From positions 1 to 12,578 of the forward strand of contig CATMRH010000030.1 of assembly GCA_950073955.1 (NCBI GenBank): a stretch of 12,578 nucleotides of DNA. Direction: 5' to 3'. The position numbers and the translations under genes are program-made. The notes below the pieces were generated by a model that worked only from the letters and a program-made list of their open reading frames with translations, had not been told where the DNA came from and searched no databases. The number at the start of each line of letters is the position of its first letter. The stretch's first letter is position 1. The stretch comes from an uncultured archaeon (GTDB lineage Archaea; Thermoproteota; Nitrososphaeria; Nitrososphaerales; Nitrosopumilaceae). Below are positions 1 to 5,048 of this stretch, piece after piece.

Positions 1-258
1 GCTTTTCTTTATGCCATAATTGCGGGTAGCTGCTAATCCTTGGTTTTTAGTTGTATAGATGCTTGTTTTAGGCTTGTTGAGGTTTGCAATGAAGTGATTT
101 GTGAACTCATTAGTAGAGCCATCATTTACAATAATGATTTCATAGTTAGTATATGTTTGATTAAAAACGGAGTTTAAACATTCTTCTAAAAATTTGCCTT
201 GGTTAAAACAAGGTATAATAATTGATATTTTTGGAATTGATGGATTGATATCTTTGTC
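1..258 (-). CDS. Family 2 glycosyltransferase, N-terminal part, no normal start codon
   Basis: The minus strand from 258 down to the window edge is open for 86 codons and reads as the beginning of a GT-A glycosyltransferase of family 2, which moves a sugar from a nucleotide-sugar donor onto an acceptor such as a glycan or lipid at the inner membrane face. Visible hallmarks are the first beta strand KISIIIPCFNQGKF (about residues 10-23), the nucleotide-binding stretch EIIIVNDGST (about 40-49) and the later KNQGLAATRNYGIK (about 71-84). The C-terminal part with the DxD and catalytic base lies outside the window. Oddly, this frame has no ATG, GTG or TTG anywhere in the 86 codons and is preceded directly by two in-frame TGA codons (259-264). 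Either the start is a rare codon (ATT/ATC), or a frameshift has separated the start from the domain. The family call is firm; whether the gene is intact is not. Confidence 0.75.
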
Positions 259-481
259 TCATCAACCACTTGAATTGGGACTAGTTCTTGTATCGTTAGG
301 AGGAGTCTTGATAATAAAAAATAGAGAACATACAAAACTCAAAGCATTTCTTCCATTCTCAATTATGACATTCTTGTTTTTAACAACTTGGCTGATCTTT
401 AATCTCATTCTATTTTTTGGACATACCATCCAATGTATCCCAGTTTATGAGATATTCTCATCAGGTTGCTCTATTTTGTAA
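245..481 (+). CDS. Possible small membrane protein (doubtful ORF)
   Basis: This is an open plus-strand frame of 78 codons from a TTG at 245. It encodes two hydrophobic stretches: LGLVLVSLGGVLI at about residues 11-23, and a longer one around FSIMTFLFLTTWLIFNLILFF at about 38-58. A TATA-like TATAATA (214-220) lies about 27 bases ahead of the TTG, which would suit a leaderless transcript. The ORF overlaps the 3' end of the minus-strand gene at 445-936 by 37 bases and its promoter would lie inside the glycosyltransferase reading frame. I do not recognise a family. Hydrophobic antisense frames arise easily in AT-rich DNA, so this may not be a gene. It is listed because bases 259-444 otherwise hold nothing identifiable. 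Confidence 0.28.
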   Translation: MISLSHQPLELGLVLVSLGGVLIIKNREHTKLKAFLPFSIMTFLFLTTWLIFNLILFFGHTIQCIPVYEIFSSGCSIL

Positions 482-936
482 TTTTTAATTTTTAGATATG
501 ACATTACTATCATAGTCACAGAACCTACTAGTATCAAAACTCCTGCTGGAATCATTTGTTGGGAATTTGTATTGCCAAATTCTACTTGTAAATTGATTTG
601 ATTTTTTGAAATATTTGTAACTTTTACAGTATGTGTACCATCTTCATTAAAATCAAAATATCCTACTGACATTTTTGTCTGAACCTGTTCTTCTTGAATT
701 ACATTGTCTTTAGTATCTAGTATTTGGACAAATACCTCTTCTCCTGCAAACTCAGGCATGTAGACTCGGTAAAATCCAATATCTGCACCTTCAAATTCTG
801 AGTTTAATTCAAAAGAATCTGATTGTTTTAGCAAAATTGTATCATATGTTTTTTCAGTTTCAACAAAAATAAATGAAATCCAAATAATTCCTATAATTGT
901 TAGCCCTAATCCCAATTTGAATAGTGATACTTTCAC
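445..936 (-). CDS. Membrane-anchored protein with beta-rich (GOLD-like) ectodomain
   Basis: A protein of 163 residues. It has an N-terminal hydrophobic segment (about residues 8-25, signal anchor or signal peptide), a polar beta-rich domain of about 100 residues, a second membrane helix (about 128-147, IPAGVLILVGSVTMIVMSY) and a short basic/acidic tail. The middle domain carries a pattern like the GOLD/emp24 beta-sandwich: VFVQILDTKDNVI, then GYFDFNEDGTHTVKVTN, in which a strand is followed by G-x-F and a Gly-x-aromatic/His strand. That resemblance is by eye only. The start is GTG at 936; in-frame upstream codons offer no ATG, and the ATG ATG just upstream is out of frame and hits TGA. An AT-rich TATA-like stretch at 961-973 lies about 30 bases ahead, consistent with a leaderless transcript. 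The tRNA-Arg gene lies directly upstream on the same strand. Function unknown; possibly a cell-surface or lipid-contact protein. Confidence 0.7.
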   Translation of the reverse strand: MKVSLFKLGLGLTIIGIIWISFIFVETEKTYDTILLKQSDSFELNSEFEGADIGFYRVYMPEFAGEEVFVQILDTKDNVIQEEQVQTKMSVGYFDFNEDGTHTVKVTNISKNQINLQVEFGNTNSQQMIPAGVLILVGSVTMIVMSYLKIKNYKIEQPDENIS

Positions 937-979
937 TTCATCATAGTGACAAATTATTTGCCTAATAAAATAATCTAAA

Positions 980-1053
980 GGACTCGGAGGGCTTCGATCC
1001 CTCGACCTAGCGGTTCGAAGCCGCTCGCACTATCCAGACTGTGCAACGAGTCC
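980..1053 (-). tRNA. tRNA-Arg, anticodon TCG
   Basis: The reverse strand folds into a full 74-base cloverleaf without CCA. Acceptor GGACTCG pairs with CGAGTCC; D stem GCAC/GTGC; anticodon stem AGCGG/CCGCT around loop CTTCGAA; variable loop AGGTC; T stem GAGGG/CCCTC around ATCGAAG. The anticodon is TCG (window bases 1016-1018), reading the arginine codon CGA. There is no intron. A TATA-like element on the same strand at 1078-1085 lies about 29 bases upstream, and an AT-rich tract (about 961-979) follows the 3' end. The T-loop begins with A rather than the usual T at position 54. Confidence 0.95.
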
Positions 1054-1061
1054 AAAGAAGT

Positions 1062-1086
1062 AAGATTTTAACGGGCCTAAATATCT
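1062..1086. promoter_or_regulatory. Interleaved divergent promoters of tRNA-Arg and aminotransferase
   Basis: Only 44 bases separate the 5' end of tRNA-Arg (1053) from the TTG start of the aminotransferase (1098). A plus-strand TATA-like AGATTTTAAC (1061-1070) lies about 30 bases before 1098. A minus-strand TATA-like ATATTTAG (about 1078-1085) lies about 29 bases before 1053. Each box thus sits on the far side of the other, so the two preinitiation complexes would overlap. Confidence 0.5.
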
Positions 1087-1097
1087 GTCTAGATACT

Positions 1098-2270
1098 TTG
1101 AAAGTCTCAAAAAAAGTTACAGGTGTTGAATATGCAATTAGAGATATCGTTTTAGCTGCAAGAAAAGTGGAACAAAAGGGAATGAAAGTTGATTATCTCA
1201 ACATTGGTGATCCTGTACAGTTTGGTTTTCAACCACCAGATAATGTTAAACAAGCTTTGATTGATGCTGTTAACAAAGGTGAAAACTATTACTCTGAATC
1301 TGAAGGTCTCTTAGAGTTAAGAGAAGAGATTGCAAAAAAAGAAAATGCAAAAGGACTATCAATTTCAGCCGATGAAATTATAGTTACTAACGGTGTTTCT
1401 GAAGGACTTGATATGGTGATCTCTTCAATTATAGAAGAAGGTGATGAGGTACTTTTACCAGGACCATATTATCCACCATACGCATCATATGTAAGACTGC
1501 ATGGTGGGATTCCTGTAGAGTTTGCAGTAGACTTGAATAATTCTACACCTGACATTGATGATATTAAATCTAAAATTACTTCAAAGACAGTTGCAATCTG
1601 TTTGATAAGCCCAAACAATCCTACTGGTGTGGTGTTTAACGAAAATTCACTCAAAGAACTAGTAGATATTGCAAATCAACACAATCTCTACATAATATGT
1701 GATGAAATTTATGATCAAATTATTTTTGATGAAAAATTTGTGGGAATTGGCAAAGTTGCCGGAGATTCACCTGTAATTATCCTAAATGGTTTCTCCAAAG
1801 TTCATCTCATGTCTGGCTGGCGAATTGGGTATATTGCATTTAACCAATCACCACAACTTGAAGCAATACGAGAACATCTTCCAAAACTAGCAAGAGTTAG
1901 GATTGCAACTAGTCTTCCAGTACAACATGCAGCTTTAGAATCTCTCCGCGGTCCTCAAGATTACATTAATGTCTTTGTGACTGAAATTAAAAAACGTAGA
2001 GACTTGGTCATAAAGCGTCTCAATGAAATGCCTGGTATTTCTTGTCCAAATCCAAAAGGTGCATTTTATGCATTTCCAAAGATTGAAGACAATAGATTTG
2101 GTACAGATAAAGAATTTGTTACAAAACTTCTAGAAACAAAAGGAGTACTAACAGTTCACGGTTCTGGATTTGGAAAACAATATGGAAGCGGACATTTCAG
2201 ACTTGTTTATCTTCCTAGTCTTGAAATATTAGATTCTGCAATGAACAAAATTGAAGATTTTGTCAGTTAG
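1098..2270 (+). CDS. Alanine-type (class I/II) aminotransferase
   Basis: A PLP-dependent fold-type I aminotransferase of 390 residues that closely resembles the archaeal alanine (glutamate-pyruvate) aminotransferase of Pyrococcus as I remember it; it would interconvert alanine plus 2-oxoglutarate with pyruvate plus glutamate in the cytoplasm. Seen motifs, numbered from the TTG start: NIGDPVQFGFQPP near the N-terminus, YYSESEGLLELR, PGPYYPPYASY, SPNNPTG (Asn 173/174), CDEIYD (Asp202, contacts the PLP ring nitrogen), and NGFSKVHLMSGWRIGY with the Schiff-base Lys234 (codon 1797-1799) and the phosphate-contact Arg. The ending HGSGFG...GHFRLVYLP is typical of the group. The frame is open from a GTG at 1041, but that lies inside tRNA-Arg, so TTG 1098 (giving MKVSKKVTGVEYAIRDI) is the credible start, with a TATA box near 1065 suiting a leaderless mRNA. 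Aspartate or another amino acid as substrate cannot be excluded. The stop overlaps the convergent gene by four bases. Confidence 0.9.
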   Translation: MKVSKKVTGVEYAIRDIVLAARKVEQKGMKVDYLNIGDPVQFGFQPPDNVKQALIDAVNKGENYYSESEGLLELREEIAKKENAKGLSISADEIIVTNGVSEGLDMVISSIIEEGDEVLLPGPYYPPYASYVRLHGGIPVEFAVDLNNSTPDIDDIKSKITSKTVAICLISPNNPTGVVFNENSLKELVDIANQHNLYIICDEIYDQIIFDEKFVGIGKVAGDSPVIILNGFSKVHLMSGWRIGYIAFNQSPQLEAIREHLPKLARVRIATSLPVQHAALESLRGPQDYINVFVTEIKKRRDLVIKRLNEMPGISCPNPKGAFYAFPKIEDNRFGTDKEFVTKLLETKGVLTVHGSGFGKQYGSGHFRLVYLPSLEILDSAMNKIEDFVS

Positions 2271-2668
2271 AAATTCCAAACTGAAAATTTTTCAGGAATT
2301 ATTTCTATAATACAGTCTGTATCATCAAGTAATTCTTTTGCAGATTTGTTCTCAAATGTCTTAAAGTATCTTAAAAGAATTTTTTTTGCAATTGTTTTTA
2401 CTTTGTTGTTTTCTAAAATTAAATTAGCATTGCCTTGCCCCATTACCCCGTAAATGTTTGGAGCGTTAATCCCTACATCAACACAAAAGGCAACTCGTTT
2501 GTTACTTTTTACATTTTTTGCCTTATTTGTCCTAGTGTTTGTTCCTATGTAGATCTTTTTTCTACTATACAGATACCAAACAGGAGCAATATGTGGTGTT
2601 TTGTTTTTACCAATTGTTGCAAGCCGTAATACTTTTTGTGATTTTAGAAATTCATCTCTTTTGTTCAT
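2267..2668 (-). CDS. Pyridoxamine-phosphate-oxidase-like split beta-barrel flavin/F420 protein
   Basis: This 133-residue protein matches the split beta-barrel family of PNPOx-related and F420-dependent (FDOR-type) proteins. The start KSQKVLRLATIGKNKTPHIAPVWYLY (about residues 10-35) is the typical opening, in which a strand carrying R-L-A-T is followed by G-x-P-H-x-x-P-V-W-Y. It continues with KIYIGTNTRTNKAKNVKSNKRVAFCVDVG (38-66), the usual 'conversion of side chains to strand' region that binds the FMN or F420 phosphate. Length is normal for the short single-domain members. It is the last gene of a minus-strand unit that begins with F420:NADP oxidoreductase, which makes F420 the more attractive cofactor; this is inference. 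Its ATG (2668) lies 17 bases inside the preceding gene, indicating translational coupling. The 3' end overlaps the aminotransferase stop (TTAG at 2267-2270 supplies a stop on each strand). Confidence 0.82.
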   Translation of the reverse strand: MNKRDEFLKSQKVLRLATIGKNKTPHIAPVWYLYSRKKIYIGTNTRTNKAKNVKSNKRVAFCVDVGINAPNIYGVMGQGNANLILENNKVKTIAKKILLRYFKTFENKSAKELLDDTDCIIEIIPEKFSVWNF

Positions 2669-2885
2669 GTTTTCTAAATCCTAATGCTATCATAAAAATC
2701 CCAAAGCCTAATGTTACCATTGAAACTTTTTCATTTGTTATTTCTCCATTAAACAAAAAATCTTGAACAAATTCTGGCCCCCAGATGAATAGCTGTCTGA
2801 TTAGAACTATTCCTGCCATTACAGAAAAAAGTGTACCAATTGCTGTAAACCAATTTCTGCCTCGTCTATAGTATTCGTGACTCAT
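2652..2885 (-). CDS. Small two-helix membrane protein
   Basis: A 77-residue protein with a charged N-terminus (MSHEYYRRGRN), a first membrane helix at about 12-30 (FTAIGTLFSVMAGIVLIRQLF), a polar loop and a second helix at about 55-71 (MVTLGFGIFMIALGF), ending in a basic tail (RKHEQKR). I recognise no family. It lies 20 bases after the F420:NADP oxidoreductase stop and overlaps the next gene's start by 17 bases, so all three are probably one transcript. The ATG at 2885 is the only sensible start. A membrane partner for the neighbouring redox proteins is possible but unproven. Confidence 0.72.
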   Translation of the reverse strand: MSHEYYRRGRNWFTAIGTLFSVMAGIVLIRQLFIWGPEFVQDFLFNGEITNEKVSMVTLGFGIFMIALGFRKHEQKR

Positions 2886-2905
2886 GATAAATGAAAAAAA
2901 CAGGC

Positions 2906-3574
2906 TTAGACAATTTTAATGCCAGGATTTTTTATCTTATTTCTTATCATTGCATTAAGAAGAAGTGGTGTAGACATTTCTGCAAAATAAGATAATTCTA
3001 TTGGACCCAAGTAAATTGGTCTCAGTCCTTTAATTTCATTAATCAATCCATTTACCACTTGAACTGATGCATCATCTCCACATACAAATATGTCATAATC
3101 AAGTACCAATGTTGGATTGACTAGCTTCTTTTCAGAAATCACATGAAATGCTGAAACAAGTTTTGATTTGTCCTTCATATGTTTTGATACTAGTTGATAT
3201 GAAAATGGTTTATTTTCCTTAATTGCTACACATTCAAATCCAACACCTGTTTTTGTCATTGGAACAATTGGAGATACAACAACACAACTATCTTTGATCT
3301 CAGGTAATACTCCAGAACATGTTGAATCAATATTATCATATGGAATTGATAAAATCAAAACATCACTCTCCTTTGCAACTGAAAGATTATCATTTCCAGA
3401 AATTATTCCCTTGATTTCTCCAAATGCTTCTTTGGCAAGATTGGTATATTCTACTGCTGAATCTGATGCTCTTGCAGCATCTCTGGAGCCAATAATTACA
3501 TCGTGGTTTTGTGACCATCTTAAAGCAAAGCCTTTACCCATCCCACCAGTTCCACCAATAATTCCTATTTTCAT
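2906..3574 (-). CDS. npdG: F420H2:NADP oxidoreductase
   Basis: Transfers hydride between reduced coenzyme F420 and NADP in the cytoplasm. The 222-residue protein begins with a dinucleotide-binding fold: MKIGIIGGTGGMGKGFALRW, where the glycine loop at residues 7-15 is the variant typical of Fno/NpdG. This is followed by VIIGSRDAARA, whose Ser30-Arg31 pair is where this family grips the 2'-phosphate of NADP. SIPYDNI (about residues 96-102) and VVVSPIVPMTKTG (about 118-130) are further family-typical segments, as is the C-terminal GPIELSYFAEMSTPLLLN region. Length matches the family. The ATG at 3574 puts the glycine loop at the expected distance; an AT block at 3594-3612 supplies a TATA box about 30 bases upstream. 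It heads the minus-strand unit with the small membrane protein and the split-barrel protein and diverges from the histidine phosphatase. Confidence 0.9.
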   Translation of the reverse strand: MKIGIIGGTGGMGKGFALRWSQNHDVIIGSRDAARASDSAVEYTNLAKEAFGEIKGIISGNDNLSVAKESDVLILSIPYDNIDSTCSGVLPEIKDSCVVVSPIVPMTKTGVGFECVAIKENKPFSYQLVSKHMKDKSKLVSAFHVISEKKLVNPTLVLDYDIFVCGDDASVQVVNGLINEIKGLRPIYLGPIELSYFAEMSTPLLLNAMIRNKIKNPGIKIV

Positions 3575-3593
3575 GATGATCTATCTGATAATG

Positions 3594-3612
3594 TTATTAT
3601 TATCTATATTTG
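3594..3612. promoter_or_regulatory. Shared AT block serving two divergent promoters
   Basis: The 51 bases between the F420:NADP oxidoreductase (ATG 3574, minus) and the phosphatase (TTG 3626, plus) contain one AT-only core, roughly TTATTATTATCTATATTTG. On the minus strand its AAATATAG lies about 32 bases before the ATG; on the plus strand its TTATTATT part lies about 27 bases before the TTG. Both genes therefore appear to be started from the same block, probably leaderless. Confidence 0.5.
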
Positions 3613-3625
3613 AATTTCGATCAAA

Positions 3626-4255
3626 TTGGGACAAATAATTTTCCTTAGACATGGTCAGGCAAAAAATAACACTGAAAGAATTTTAGCTGGTAGAACTGAA
3701 GGTTTTCCATTAACTGATACTGGAATAAAACAATCTGAACATACTGCTGAATTACTTAAACACATGAATATCTCTGCAATTTATTCAAGTCCAATAGAAA
3801 GAGCAAAACATACTGCAGAAATTGCTGGAAAATACAACTCACTTGAAGTTACAATTGATGATCGTCTAAATGAACTTGATATGGGAAAATTTACTGGCAT
3901 GCCATATGATGAAATTTTTAAGAGTCACGGCAATGTCTTTATGAAATTCTATAATAGCGAACTTGAGATTGCTCATAATGGAGTAGAAACTTTTCCTGAT
4001 GTCAAAAAACGAATTCTAGGAATTGTTGATTACGTAATTGAAAAACATCCTGATGAGAATGTCTTGCTTGTAACCCACATGGACCCAATCAAAGCAATGC
4101 TTTCAACCATTATTGATCTATCTCCTACCAATCTCTTTGAATTGATAATAGCAAATGCATCTCTTAACATCTTTAGAGAAAAGGATAGAAAATATTCACT
4201 TTCAGGACTTAATGTAATGGATCCATCACGTTTTGATCAAGTTGGTAGTTTGTAA
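3626..4255 (+). CDS. Histidine phosphatase (phosphoglycerate-mutase-like)
   Basis: A cytoplasmic phosphohydrolase or mutase of the histidine phosphatase superfamily, 209 residues. The N-terminal FLRHGQAKNN carries the phospho-accepting His9 with Arg8; SSPIERAKHTAE provides Arg59; LNELDMGKFTG provides the acid/base Glu83; VTHMDPIKAML provides the second catalytic His151. All core residues are present, so it should be active. The LAGRTEGFPLTDTG segment (about 20-33) resembles small phosphatases such as alpha-ribazole phosphatase (cobalamin pathway) and the actinobacterial MSMEG_4193 group more than true glycolytic mutases, but the substrate cannot be read from sequence. The only usual start is TTG 3626, since the frame meets TGA at 3611. 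It diverges from the F420 unit and ends 49 bases before the oxidase operon, which has its own promoter. Confidence 0.85.
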   Translation: MGQIIFLRHGQAKNNTERILAGRTEGFPLTDTGIKQSEHTAELLKHMNISAIYSSPIERAKHTAEIAGKYNSLEVTIDDRLNELDMGKFTGMPYDEIFKSHGNVFMKFYNSELEIAHNGVETFPDVKKRILGIVDYVIEKHPDENVLLVTHMDPIKAMLSTIIDLSPTNLFELIIANASLNIFREKDRKYSLSGLNVMDPSRFDQVGSL

Positions 4256-4265
4256 TCTTGAAAAC

Positions 4266-4278
4266 CCTTAAATATAAA
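4266..4278 (+). promoter_or_regulatory. TATA box of the terminal oxidase operon
   Basis: CCCTTAAATATAAAA (about 4265-4279) is a strong archaeal BRE/TATA arrangement. Its centre lies about 33 bases before the ATG at 4305, predicting a transcript start only a few bases upstream of that codon. All five downstream genes are separated by 2-49 bases, so this promoter probably drives the set. Confidence 0.65.
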
Positions 4279-4304
4279 AAATAGGTTTCGTCATTTAATC
4301 GCTA

Positions 4305-4565
4305 ATGAAAGGGATAGTTGGATTACTCTTAGTATTGGCAGTTTTAGTAATAATTCCAGCTCTAGATTTGGCATTCGCTGCAGGTCAGGAGCCTGGAGAA
4401 TATGTTGATCGTAGAGTGATTATCTGGAACTTGTTCTTTAGAATGATGACTGTTGCGTTTACAGTTGGTGCTGTAGTCGCAGGAACAATGATCTGGTTAG
4501 TTTGGAGATTCCGAGAATCTCATCCAAAAGCAAAGCCAACTGCATATGAGGGGACTGACTGGTAG
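4305..4565 (+). CDS. Cytochrome oxidase subunit II, N-terminal transmembrane half (split gene)
   Basis: An 86-residue membrane protein. A hydrophobic N-terminal segment (about 3-26, ending LAFAA, possibly a cleaved signal) is followed by EYVDRRVIIWNLFFRMM, a second helix (about 46-68) and the cytoplasmic-side tail WRFRESHPKAKPTAYEGTDW. This layout matches the first part of a normal subunit II: signal peptide, first membrane helix, then the polar loop that leads to the second helix. The second helix and CuA domain are encoded by the next gene, which starts two bases after this stop. I infer that the two polypeptides form one subunit II. It would anchor the CuA domain next to subunit I. The N-terminal ATG follows a strong TATA box. 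On its own the protein has no cofactor-binding motif. Confidence 0.72.
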   Translation: MKGIVGLLLVLAVLVIIPALDLAFAAGQEPGEYVDRRVIIWNLFFRMMTVAFTVGAVVAGTMIWLVWRFRESHPKAKPTAYEGTDW

Positions 4566-4567
4566 AA

Positions 4568-4999
4568 TTGAGTGGACACTCTAACTATCCTGAATGGATT
4601 TACGTTGCTGTTGTAATTGCATTGATGGCTTGGGTTGGAGCAGAAGCATGGGAGGCAGAAAGACTTGTGGAACATATTCCTGAAGGTGCTGAAGTGATCA
4701 AAGTTACAGCGCAACAATGGTTCTGGACTTTTGAACATGAAGATGGAACAAAAGAAATTGGTGAACTACACGTTGAAGTCGGAAAGGCATACAAATTTGA
4801 GATAAGATCAAAAGACGTAATCCACTCTTTTAACATTCATGATTATGTTGTTTTAATGGATGCAGTTCCGGGTCGAGTTAACACTGTATGGTTTGCTCCA
4901 GATGCAGTAGGAATTCATGATATTCAATGCAGAGAATACTGTGGATTGATTCACTATAACATGCGTGGAACTCTATATGTGGAGGACCCATCATCTTGA
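4568..4999 (+). CDS. coxB: Cytochrome oxidase subunit II, CuA domain
   Basis: Accepts electrons from the donor and passes them to heme a in subunit I through the two-copper CuA centre outside the membrane. The 143-residue protein has one membrane helix (about 10-28), then a cupredoxin domain. QQWFWTFEHEDG (49-60) is the aromatic patch used for electron entry in this family. The copper ligands are complete: His86 (VIHSFN), Cys121, Glu123, Cys125, His129 and Met132, i.e. C-x3-C-x3-H-x2-M in QCREYCGLIHYNM. It starts at TTG 4568, two bases after the previous stop, and lacks the first membrane helix of a standard subunit II, which the previous gene supplies. The following 49-base gap to subunit I includes a short inverted repeat (TGATAA at 4997-5002 with TTATCA at 5008-5013) overlapping the stop. 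Confidence 0.93.
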   Translation: MSGHSNYPEWIYVAVVIALMAWVGAEAWEAERLVEHIPEGAEVIKVTAQQWFWTFEHEDGTKEIGELHVEVGKAYKFEIRSKDVIHSFNIHDYVVLMDAVPGRVNTVWFAPDAVGIHDIQCREYCGLIHYNMRGTLYVEDPSS

Positions 5000-5048
5000 T
5001 AACATTATTATCACAACTTTCTATCGTTTCAAGTGAAGAGATTAACTA

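Noticed and set aside
1041..1097. GTG-initiated 19-residue extension of the aminotransferase
   Set aside because: The extension starts inside the 5' end of tRNA-Arg and resembles no aminotransferase N-terminus; TTG 1098 gives the expected start.
2435..2766. Plus-strand frames opposite the split-barrel and small membrane genes
   Set aside because: They mirror the coding pattern of the minus-strand genes and show no domain of their own.
4997..5013. TGATAA/TTATCA hairpin between subunit II and subunit I as a terminator
   Set aside because: Only six AT-rich pairs with a five-base loop inside an operon; more likely chance or a minor processing site.
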